The position numbers and the translations under genes are program-made. The notes under the pieces were generated by a model that worked only from the letters and a program-made list of their open reading frames with translations, was not told the DNA's origin and did not search any database. 5,105 nt of DNA from Bacillota bacterium (lineage in GTDB: Bacteria; Bacillota; Desulfitobacteriia; Desulfitobacteriales; Desulfitobacteriaceae). Positions 1 through 4,917 of the stretch are shown in pieces (position 1 is the stretch's first letter; every line of letters begins with the position of its first letter). The DNA lies in NCBI GenBank assembly GCA_021849995.1, contig JAJZSC010000293.1, forward strand, positions 1 to 5,105. The letters are read 5' to 3'.

Positions 1-65
1 GAACGCCCTTTTACCTTGTTTATAAGGCCGGTCGTGTTCAGCTGAGCGAACCAATTGTAGCCTTT

Positions 66-98
66 GGCCAGGAGTCAGCAACATACTGACTCCTGGCC
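66..98. repeat. Perfect 13-bp inverted repeat downstream of the operon
   Basis: GGCCAGGAGTCAG (66-78) and CTGACTCCTGGCC (86-98) are perfect complements with a seven-base loop. No T run follows on either strand. It lies about 70 bases after the amidinotransferase stop, so it could block 3' exonucleases at the operon's end, act as a terminator lacking a U tract, or be a copy of a dispersed palindromic repeat. The pairing is certain; the role is not. Confidence 0.7.
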
Positions 99-112
99 GG
101 ATGGCTCTTGTT

Positions 113-169
113 CGCCAATGGAAAGGCTTTGCTTTACAGCTAGGCAGCTTTCTTTGGCGTTCTTTTTTT
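113..169 (+). terminator. Plus-strand intrinsic terminator at the end of the amidinotransferase
   Basis: On the plus strand CGCCAA (113-118) pairs perfectly with TTGGCG (154-159), and inside it GAAAG (121-125) pairs with CTTTC (148-152). The stem is followed directly by TTCTTTTTTT (160-169). This is terminator-like for transcription entering from the left, which suggests a gene on the plus strand ending beyond the left edge, convergent with this operon. On the minus strand the same stem lacks a U tract, so it serves the operon poorly. Confidence 0.5.
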
Positions 170-1349
170 AGTAACCAGCAACTTGTTTCGGGAAGTAATC
201 GACGAGGGGCTCCTCACGATATACGTCCAGGGTTGTGCAGTGCAGAGCACCACCGAACGGAATAACTTTCTCGTACGGGATGGGTACACAGTTAACACCG
301 AGCTTGTCCAGCTGGTCGAGGTATGCAGTCTCGTGAGCTTCAACGCACATATCCTTCTCACTGAGGTTGAAGGTGTTCATTGAAATCCAAGATTTACCTT
401 CGTACAGACCGGTGAGGTAAACTTTGTTCTTATGAACAAACTCAGGCCTTGCAGCAGGAATGAGTTCCCAGCCGTTTTGCTTGAAGAGGTCGTGGAACTC
501 AGTCTCACGAGGACTCCAGTCCGGGTTGTAGAGGCACAGGCCCGGCTTGATGACGGTCAGGTTCACGTCAATGTGCCAGGGGTGGAAGTTATCCGGCTTG
601 TTGGGATCCATCGGGCTGTCGAACTGAACCATATGGAGCCTTAAGCCGAGGGATGACATCATACGCTTCAGCCAGTTGATACCAGCCTTGTTGGACACGC
701 ATGAAAGCTGGCAGAACAGGTCCTTACCAAAGCGGAAGATATCAGCTGCGTCCCAGAGGGGTTCTTTTTCGGTCAGCTGTAATCTTCCTTCATGTAAACG
801 CTGTAACTTTTCTTCATCAGTCCAAACATTTTCCATGTTGTAGTAGTAGTTCTTTTCGTAGGACTCGTCGGTCAGCATGGGCTTAGGAGCTGAGAAGTGT
901 ACAACTTCCGGATCCTCTTTGAAGTACCGCTCAAAAATCGGGCGGAGGTTAAGGCTCTCCCAATACCGTGAACGGCGGCAAGTGGTAGCCTCAACGATGT
1001 AGTTACCATGAATCATGTTGACGTCACGGACGTTGTTAACGCCGTGGCAGTTCAGCTGGGTCCAATACGGGTGTGAAACCGGCTTGTTCAGCATAAAATC
1101 TGCAATTTCGATACGCTCAACGATAGCACCGAACTTCTCGATTTGCTTCTGGAAGTAGTTCATTTGCTCATTGGCAGCATCTACTTGCTCTTGCGGGAAC
1201 GGTCCCCACTGACCCAGCGGAAATCCGCCCAGGGGAAGGTCATACCACCATGCAGGTTCTGGAGCCGGTACGTTGGTGCCTTCCGGTCTACCAACAATAA
1301 CGCGCTTGAGTGTACTCCACTCGTTCCATGACTGGACAATCTTAGCCAT
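168..1349 (-). CDS. Amidinotransferase of the glycine amidinotransferase (AGAT) family
   Basis: A 393-residue cytoplasmic enzyme expected to move an amidino group from a guanidino donor such as arginine to an amine through a Cys-amidino intermediate. What is seen: an N-terminal NEW...VIVGRPEG segment (residues 9-24), RDVNMIHGNYIVEA (108-121), APKPMLTDESY (154-164), WDAAD (199-203), HPWHID (256-261), ISMN (322-325) and GGALHCTTLDV (366-376). Aligned by eye to human AGAT, the catalytic residues are Asp109, Asp200, His259, Asp261 and Cys371, all present. The length is close to AGAT (about 423 with its transit peptide) and longer than StrB1. Trp278 lies where human AGAT has a substrate-binding Arg (Arg322), and His256/Trp258 replace Asn300/Met302, so the substrates may not be arginine plus glycine. 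The ATG start is supported by GGGAGGAT at the usual spacing. It is the second gene after the P-loop protein, 80 bases away. Family is sure; substrate is unknown. Confidence 0.96.
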   Translation of the reverse strand: MAKIVQSWNEWSTLKRVIVGRPEGTNVPAPEPAWWYDLPLGGFPLGQWGPFPQEQVDAANEQMNYFQKQIEKFGAIVERIEIADFMLNKPVSHPYWTQLNCHGVNNVRDVNMIHGNYIVEATTCRRSRYWESLNLRPIFERYFKEDPEVVHFSAPKPMLTDESYEKNYYYNMENVWTDEEKLQRLHEGRLQLTEKEPLWDAADIFRFGKDLFCQLSCVSNKAGINWLKRMMSSLGLRLHMVQFDSPMDPNKPDNFHPWHIDVNLTVIKPGLCLYNPDWSPRETEFHDLFKQNGWELIPAARPEFVHKNKVYLTGLYEGKSWISMNTFNLSEKDMCVEAHETAYLDQLDKLGVNCVPIPYEKVIPFGGALHCTTLDVYREEPLVDYFPKQVAGY

Positions 1350-1356
1350 TTGTAAA

Positions 1357-1364
1357 TCCTCCCT
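1357..1364 (-). promoter_or_regulatory. Ribosome binding site of the amidinotransferase
   Basis: The minus strand reads GGGAGGAT here, with seven bases (TTACAAA) before the ATG at 1349. This supports that start and translation independent of the upstream gene. Confidence 0.8.
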
Positions 1365-1379
1365 TGTATAATTTAATTT

Positions 1380-1408
1380 GTTAGCGGGTCTTTCGACAGC
1401 TTGCCAAC
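1380..1408 (-). other. Intercistronic hairpin with GAAA loop
   Basis: In the minus-strand RNA, GUUGGC (1408-1403) can pair with GCUAAC (1385-1380), with one G-U pair. Inside it, GUC-GAAA-GAC forms a small stem closed by a GNRA-type tetraloop. It sits in the 80-base gap between the two operon genes and is not followed by a U tract, so it is unlikely to be a terminator. It may be a processing or stability element that adjusts relative expression. Pairing is seen; function is inferred. Confidence 0.35.
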
Positions 1409-1429
1409 ATTTTAATTCATTTTTTAATA

Positions 1430-2773
1430 CTACTTAATACCCTTTTTCTTGAGGAAATCTCCGATTATCATATCGAAGGTAGGCAAGCCAATTTCCTGAG
1501 AGTCATAGTAAACCCTAGTGTGAGGCTTGTTAATTTTAATCAGCCTAGCCATATCGATAGGAGTAGCGGAAACCACTGAATCACAGTCTACACTGTTGAT
1601 AGTGTCTTCAGTATCTTGCAGCTGTGCCGGGTTGTAACCAATGGCCGGCAAGAGTGCACCGATGTGCGGATAGAGAGCCAAGATGTCGGCAATTTTGCCT
1701 ACAGCATTGGGCTTGGGATCCACAATCTCGGCAGCGCCGAAACGCTTTGCAGCAATCATACCAACGCCGTATTCCATTTCACCATGGGTAAGGGTGGGGC
1801 CGTCTTCGATGACCAGCACTCTCTTGCCCTTAATGATATCAGGATTATCAACCCTGAAGGGAGAAGCGGTGTCTACCACAGTAGCATTGGGGTTTAATTT
1901 TGCAATGTTGTCGCGAACGATTTGGATGGCTTCCGGAGCTGCGGAGTCAATCTTGTTAATGACCACTACGTCAGCCATTCTCAAGCAGATTTCACCCGGA
2001 TAGTAGGAGAGTTCGTGGCCCGGACGGTGTGGGTCAGCAACTGTGAACAGCAGGTCAGGCTCGAAGAAAGGATAGTCGTTGTTACCGCCGTCCCAAACGA
2101 TAACATCGCATCCCTTAGGATCTTCTTCAGCAGCTTTCAGGAGAGCCGGGTAATCAACCCCAGCGTAAATAACGTTTCCGCGTATTACGTGCGGCTCATA
2201 CTCTTCTTGCTCTTCAACGGTACAGTTGTACTTCTTGAGGTCGCTCAGTTCTGCAAAGCGCTGAACTTTCTGAGCTACCAGGTCACCATAAGCCATGGGG
2301 TGACGGACTGCAACAACCTTGAGGCCAGCTTCGTTAAGAACTTCGATAACCCTTCTGGTGGTCTGTCCTTTACCAGCACCGGTTCTGACTGCACAAATGG
2401 CGATAACCGGCTTTTTGCTCTTCAGGGTGTTGTTCTTAGGTCCAATCATGGTGTAGTTGGCACCAGCAGCCTGGGCAATAGCACCAAGACCCATTACATG
2501 CTGATAGGAAACGTCACTGTATGCGAAAATTACATCGGTCACATTCAGTTCCTTAATCAGCTTGGACAAATCCTTCTCAGCATAGATACGGATACCATCG
2601 GGATACAGTTTTCCTGCCAACTCAGCCGGATACTTTCTGTCGTCCATATCGGGCACTTGCTCAGCAGCAGTAAAACCCACTACTTCGTACTCAGGATTAT
2701 CCCTGTAGTACATGTTAAAATTGTGGAAGTCCCTTCCACCGGCTCCGATAATGAGCACTCTTTTGTTTGACAT
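1430..2773 (-). CDS. Cyclic 2,3-diphosphoglycerate synthetase-like P-loop protein (COG2403 type)
   Basis: A 447-residue cytoplasmic protein resembling archaeal cyclic 2,3-diphosphoglycerate synthetase, which closes 2,3-bisphosphoglycerate into its cyclic anhydride using ATP (about 460 residues in Methanothermus). Its bacterial relatives, often named predicted GTPases, have no settled role. What is seen: an N-terminal Rossmann-like segment VLIIGAGGRDFHNFN (6-20), a P-loop RTGAGKGQTTR (130-140), VIVWDGGNNDYPFF (224-237) as the likely Walker B region, DPHRPGHELSYYPGE (247-261), an NKID nucleotide-specificity-like motif (273-276) and EDGPTLTHGEMEYGVG (323-338). The P-loop is unusual: the Ser/Thr expected right after Lys135 is Gly136. 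The ATG has a strong AAGGAGG seven bases upstream, so the start is well fixed. It is the first gene of a pair with the amidinotransferase and follows a long structured leader. The family is recognisable; the reaction in this organism is not known. Confidence 0.95.
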   Translation of the reverse strand: MSNKRVLIIGAGGRDFHNFNMYYRDNPEYEVVGFTAAEQVPDMDDRKYPAELAGKLYPDGIRIYAEKDLSKLIKELNVTDVIFAYSDVSYQHVMGLGAIAQAAGANYTMIGPKNNTLKSKKPVIAICAVRTGAGKGQTTRRVIEVLNEAGLKVVAVRHPMAYGDLVAQKVQRFAELSDLKKYNCTVEEQEEYEPHVIRGNVIYAGVDYPALLKAAEEDPKGCDVIVWDGGNNDYPFFEPDLLFTVADPHRPGHELSYYPGEICLRMADVVVINKIDSAAPEAIQIVRDNIAKLNPNATVVDTASPFRVDNPDIIKGKRVLVIEDGPTLTHGEMEYGVGMIAAKRFGAAEIVDPKPNAVGKIADILALYPHIGALLPAIGYNPAQLQDTEDTINSVDCDSVVSATPIDMARLIKINKPHTRVYYDSQEIGLPTFDMIIGDFLKKKGIK

Positions 2774-2780
2774 AACTCAT

Positions 2781-2787
2781 CCTCCTT
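2781..2787 (-). promoter_or_regulatory. Strong ribosome binding site of the P-loop protein gene
   Basis: The minus strand reads AAGGAGG, followed by seven bases (ATGAGTT) and the ATG at 2773. It is a near-perfect anti-16S match at good spacing and decides the start. Confidence 0.88.
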
Positions 2788-2821
2788 AGTCCCTGATTAT
2801 TCAGGTCTTAATAAAATTTAA

Positions 2822-2865
2822 ACTGGCTTGAACAAGTGACAGTCACAAACGCCAGTATTCAAGCC
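2822..2865 (-). promoter_or_regulatory. Two mutually exclusive stems in the leader
   Basis: In the minus-strand RNA, GGCUUGAA (2865-2858) pairs perfectly with UUCAAGCC (2832-2825), and ACUGGC (2856-2851) pairs perfectly with GCCAGU (2827-2822). The two right arms share GCC (2827-2825), so only one helix can form. A short palindrome GTGAC-T-GTCAC (2846-2836) lies in the loop of both. The A/U-rich UUUAAAUUUUAUU follows the ACUGGC/GCCAGU form. This arrangement fits a conditional switch about 50 bases upstream of the ATG. The DNA palindrome could instead be a protein-binding operator. Confidence 0.45.
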
Positions 2866-2890
2866 TTCAGTGCGCAATAATAACGTATCC

Positions 2891-2899
2891 CACCTCCTT
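2891..2899 (-). promoter_or_regulatory. Orphan Shine-Dalgarno-like sequence
   Basis: The minus strand reads AAGGAGGTG, an excellent anti-16S match, but no ATG or well-spaced GTG/TTG follows. The first usable start is a TTG at 2877, 15 bases from the GGAGG core, opening a 19-codon frame that ends with TAA at 2820-2818 and covers the mutually exclusive stems. The spacing is too long to accept a leader peptide on this evidence. Confidence 0.3.
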
Positions 2900-3001
2900 A
2901 AAAAATATTCCTAGATTCTAGAAAACTCTATCTCAGTCTCCATCAGAACATTTAATTTGATATCGCTTGAGCAGGTCAGCATGTAACTTTCAGAAAGACA
3001 T

Positions 3002-3047
3002 AAAAAACCCGGCTTAATATCCGATTAAACTTTTCGGATAAGCAGCC
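3002..3047 (-). terminator. Intrinsic terminator or attenuator in the leader
   Basis: In the minus-strand RNA, UAUCCGA (3040... side) pairs with UCGGAUA (3024-3018) across a nine-base loop. A 3x3 internal loop follows, then GGCU/AGCC at the base (3047-3044 with 3014-3011), then GGG and six Us (3007-3002). It lies about 230 bases upstream of the P-loop protein gene. An upstream arm CCUCU (3065-3061) can pair with AGAGG (3050-3046), taking two bases from the hairpin foot, as an antiterminator would. If the promoter at 3227-3254 is used, this is an attenuator; otherwise it ends upstream transcripts. Confidence 0.55.
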
Positions 3048-3132
3048 TCTCAAAATAATTAGAGGAAGGCAGACTCGGATTCAAGGCCCTCACTGCACAC
3101 CCTCATATAAAAAGCACTCTTATGTATTCGAC

Positions 3133-3153
3133 AGAAGGACCTATTCTCCTTCT
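3133..3153 (-). repeat. Perfect 7-bp inverted repeat in the leader
   Basis: AGAAGGA (3133-3139) and TCCTTCT (3147-3153) are perfect complements around a seven-base loop. No U tract follows on the minus strand. It is probably one hairpin of the structured leader. Confidence 0.4.
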
Positions 3154-3165
3154 TAATGACTCATT

Positions 3166-3300
3166 TTAAATATCTGACCTTGGATCGGGAGAATTAAAAC
3201 GGTCTCCCTTATTTAATATCAAACCAATTATACTACACGAACCCCGGAATACAAGTGTCTTCCGGGCCGTAAAAATCCAGTTATGATATTCTTTCATCAT
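3166..3300 (-). CDS. Doubtful small ORF, 44 residues, unknown
   Basis: An ATGATG start is preceded by AAGGAG (3312-3307) at six bases, a good ribosome binding site, and the frame runs 44 codons to TAA. The product begins MMKEYHNWIF and ends SPDPRSDI. It is mixed and basic, with no signal peptide, no clear membrane segment and no family I recognise. The frame stays open upstream to a Met at 3384, but that start has no ribosome binding site. Against it being a gene: it overlaps the promoter-like TATAAT and a leader hairpin, and its codon use is unremarkable. It could be a regulatory upstream ORF or chance. Confidence 0.22.
   Translation of the reverse strand: MMKEYHNWIFTARKTLVFRGSCSIIGLILNKGDRFNSPDPRSDI
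3187..3208 (-). repeat. Perfect 6-bp inverted repeat near the putative transcript start
   Basis: GGGAGA (3187-3192) and TCTCCC (3203-3208) are perfect complements around a ten-base A/T-rich loop. If the TATAAT at 3227-3232 is a true -10 box, this hairpin would lie about 10 bases into the RNA, where 5' hairpins often protect mRNA from decay. Confidence 0.35.
3227..3254 (-). promoter_or_regulatory. Candidate sigma-A-type promoter for the two-gene operon
   Basis: On the minus strand, TTGTAT (3254-3249) is followed after 16 bases by a perfect TATAAT (3232-3227). The -10 box is strong and the -35 box is weak (three of six). Transcription would begin near 3220 and give a leader of about 450 bases before the P-loop protein gene. 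It lies inside the doubtful small ORF, so both are unlikely to matter at once. I saw no better promoter between 3000 and 2790. Confidence 0.45.
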
Positions 3301-3304
3301 TTTT

Positions 3305-3352
3305 CGCTCCTTAGCGCACCGGGATGCGTTTTCCCCCTTTGGCAAATGCGCT
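3305..3352 (-). promoter_or_regulatory. Hairpins around the small ORF's ribosome binding site
   Basis: AGCGCA (3352-3347 on the minus strand) pairs with TGCGCT (3318-3313), enclosing a 28-base loop. Alternatively, CGCT-AAGG-AGCG (3316-3305) folds with the Shine-Dalgarno bases in its loop. The two forms share 3316-3313 and exclude each other. This could control access to the small ORF, but the stems are short and the ORF itself is uncertain. Confidence 0.25.
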
Positions 3353-3364
3353 CTGCTATGGCAA

Positions 3365-3390
3365 GGTATTGACAGTAAAGGCATTGACAG
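3365..3390 (+). repeat. Two tandem GGYATTGACAG direct repeats
   Basis: GGTATTGACAG (3365-3375) and GGCATTGACAG (3380-3390) are 11-base copies differing at one base, with a period of 15. They lie in the non-coding stretch upstream of the doubtful ORF. They may be binding half-sites or chance. The TTGACA in each reads like a -35 box on the plus strand, but no convincing -10 box or gene follows. Confidence 0.35.
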
Positions 3391-3485
3391 GAAGCTCTAA
3401 AAAAGATTTGCTACTTTTAATCCAGTCCTTAGTAAGTTTGTAAAAAGCCTAACCACCGAAACTCTCTTAATAAGGAAACTTTTAC

Positions 3486-3529
3486 AAAAAAGAGGCTGCC
3501 GAGGCCACTCCCCCTTTCATAAAAAAAAA
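3486..3529 (-). terminator. Weak candidate terminator of the aminotransferase
   Basis: The minus strand has a run of nine Ts (3529-3521) about 30 bases after the aminotransferase stop. Then AAAGGGG (3517-3511) can pair with CCTCTTT (3495-3489), with one G-U pair and a 15-base loop, followed by three more Ts. The loop is large and the stem is A/U-rich at its base, so strength is doubtful, but the position is right for a 3' end. Confidence 0.35.
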
Positions 3530-3560
3530 CAATAAAGTCCTTTTCCTGACAAGAAGTCGT

Positions 3561-4730
3561 TTACTTCAACTTGGAGGTGAGTGCTTTCTCAACAGCATGT
3601 AACGTCTCCCATTTTTTGCAGAAACAAAACCTGACCTGAGTATTTCCCTTTTCCTGAGCGGAATAAAAAGAAGATCCTGGTACCGTGGCTACCCCAGCCA
3701 GTTCGATTAGCCTGCGGCTAAAAGAAAAAGCATCTTGGACCGAAAGTTTTCTCATTAAATCAGTAGTGTCTGCGATAATATAATAGGCACCCTGAGGCAA
3801 ATATGGCTGGAATCCCACCTTTTCCAAGAGTGAGTAAAGAAAACTGCGAGATTCAGAGTAATGTTTTTGCAGGTTTTTATAATATTCACTTGGAAATGAT
3901 AACGCTGCAGCAGCTGCATGCTGAAAGGGTGTGGGCGCGCCAACTGTTAAAAAATCATGAACTTTACGAATTCGACGGGTTATATTTTGATGGGCAATGG
4001 CCCAACCCACACGCCAGCCGGTAACTGCGTATGTCTTTGATATAGAGTTAATGGTGATGGTCCTATCCGCCATGCCCGGTAGACAGGCCATTGAAATATG
4101 CTTTGCATCCTCAAAAAGAATGTGTTCATAAATCTCATCGGTAATGGCATAGCAATCCCACTTGATACAAAGGGCTGCAATTTCCTTCATTTCCTCCATG
4201 GAAAAGACTTTGCCAGTGGGATTATTCGGTGTATTAATAATAATTGCCTTTGTTTTTTCATTAAAAGCACTGGCAAGTTCTTCAAAATCATATTTCCAGC
4301 TCGGAGCGTAAAGAGTTACATAACGGGGAACGGCCCCGGATAGGATGCCATCGGGTCCATAATTTTCGTAAAAAGGTTCAAAAAGAATGATTTCATCACC
4401 CGGATTGATAATTGCTTTCAGAGTTGCAATCATTGCCTCGGTGGCTCCGCATGTAACCGTAATATCGGTTTCATGGTTACATAAAATCTTATTGTAATCC
4501 CAAGCCTTCTTGCTGATGGCCTCACGCAACTCTGGCTCACCGTAGGTCACCGGGTATTGGTTGCGCCCCCCCTGAATGGCTGCAATTGCGGCTTCTTGAA
4601 TGGCCTTTGGGCTTTCAAAATCAGGAAACCCCTGGGAAAGATTATACCCGCCCGCAGCATTGCAGATTCTGGTCATTTCCCGGATTACCGACTCTGTAAA
4701 TGTTTCTGTTATTCTTGATAGTTCTTTCAT
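3561..4730 (-). CDS. PLP-dependent class I/II aminotransferase (kynurenine/glutamine-transaminase-like)
   Basis: A 389-residue fold-type I aminotransferase, cytoplasmic, swapping an amino group between an amino acid and a 2-oxo acid. Seen, numbered from the chosen start: YNLSQGFPDF (29-38), GATEA (95-99) for cofactor phosphate, EPFYENY (118-124), NNPTG (169-173), TDEIYEH (197-203) with Asp198 for the pyridine nitrogen, SISKTYAVTGWRVGW (229-243) with Lys232 as the Schiff-base lysine, and VRFCF with Arg367 for the substrate carboxylate. All key residues are present. The LSQGFPDF motif and the PGSSFY/RFCF C-terminus point to the kynurenine or methionine aminotransferase branch. A longer GTG-start frame begins at 4766 but has no ribosome binding site; the ATG at 4730 has GCAGGTGG in front and fits the usual N-terminus. 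It is separated from the operon downstream by 787 bases. Exact substrate is not predictable. Confidence 0.95.
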   Translation of the reverse strand: MKELSRITETFTESVIREMTRICNAAGGYNLSQGFPDFESPKAIQEAAIAAIQGGRNQYPVTYGEPELREAISKKAWDYNKILCNHETDITVTCGATEAMIATLKAIINPGDEIILFEPFYENYGPDGILSGAVPRYVTLYAPSWKYDFEELASAFNEKTKAIIINTPNNPTGKVFSMEEMKEIAALCIKWDCYAITDEIYEHILFEDAKHISMACLPGMADRTITINSISKTYAVTGWRVGWAIAHQNITRRIRKVHDFLTVGAPTPFQHAAAAALSFPSEYYKNLQKHYSESRSFLYSLLEKVGFQPYLPQGAYYIIADTTDLMRKLSVQDAFSFSRRLIELAGVATVPGSSFYSAQEKGNTQVRFCFCKKWETLHAVEKALTSKLK

Positions 4731-4881
4731 TATTTCCACCTGCCCACAATTAAAAGTTGAAACCACTGCAATAATGATTGTCTCATTAATTTGCCTTCAA
4801 TTTATCACAATAAACCCCTTTTTTCCATAAATCAAAACTGTCTAGATAAGCAAAAATGCTTTTTTATATGCCATTCATCGT
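4731..4881. other. Gap between transporter remnant and aminotransferase
   Basis: About 150 A/T-rich bases. The best promoter-like pair for the aminotransferase on the minus strand is TTGATT, 17 bases, TATTGT, each box matching four of six, so it is weak. A small AAGCA-AAAA-TGCTT hairpin with a following T run (4848-4865) faces the plus strand, where no gene is seen. Confidence 0.3.
4736..4743 (-). promoter_or_regulatory. Ribosome binding site choosing the aminotransferase start
   Basis: The minus strand reads GCAGGTGG, five bases (AAATA) before the ATG at 4730. It is imperfect but clearly better than what precedes the in-frame GTG at 4766, where no purine-rich site is seen. It therefore argues for the shorter protein. 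Confidence 0.55.
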
Positions 4882-4917
4882 TTAGCAGAACCGGTGGCAG
4901 GCCACAAAATGGTCCTT
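4882..4917 (-). pseudogene. Untranslated family-like tail of the ABC transporter ATPase
   Basis: After the in-frame TGA, the next 11 codons read KDHFVACHRFC and end in TAA. The (D)HFVACH pattern is the conserved close of OppF/DppF-type ATPases, so these bases were coding until recently or the TGA is an error. Nothing suggests a separate start here. Confidence 0.6.

Larger units (their letters stand above)
2774..3560 (-). other. Long non-coding stretch, structured leader of the two-gene operon
   Basis: This 787-base stretch separates the aminotransferase from the P-loop protein gene. No family-like protein is visible in any frame. Going along the minus strand it holds an A/T-rich 3' region of the aminotransferase with a weak terminator, a short direct repeat, a possible small ORF, a promoter-like TTGTAT-16-TATAAT, two simple hairpins (3187-3208 and 3133-3153), an attenuator-like hairpin with a U tract (3002-3047), an orphan AAGGAGGTG (2891-2899), mutually exclusive stems (2822-2865) and the ribosome binding site. 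I could not match it to a riboswitch or T-box consensus that I know; no T-box 14-mer was found. Confidence 0.6.

Noticed and set aside
1922..2770. Long plus-strand open frame (282 codons) opposite the P-loop protein gene
   Set aside because: It mirrors the codon structure of a clear family member on the other strand, has no ribosome binding site and shows no family motifs.
2818..2877. 19-codon leader peptide from TTG 2877
   Set aside because: The start lies 15 bases from the Shine-Dalgarno core, too far, and the peptide has no run of one amino acid typical of attenuators.
2907..2925. CTAGA-T-TCTAG palindrome as an operator
   Set aside because: Five-base A/T-rich arms are too short to separate from chance without comparison to other genomes.
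2774..3560. Known riboswitch or T-box in the leader (guanidine-I, glycine, SAM, cobalamin, c-di-GMP, T-box)
   Set aside because: None of the conserved core strings I know for these classes is present; a covariance-model search would be needed to exclude diverged forms.
4731..4766. Longer aminotransferase start at GTG 4766
   Set aside because: No ribosome binding site precedes it, the 12 added residues do not fit the family N-terminus, and the ATG at 4730 has GCAGGTGG in front.
4848..4865. Small AAGCA-AAAA-TGCTT hairpin with T run on the plus strand
   Set aside because: The five-base stem is weak, no plus-strand gene precedes it, and A/T-rich DNA gives such patterns by chance.
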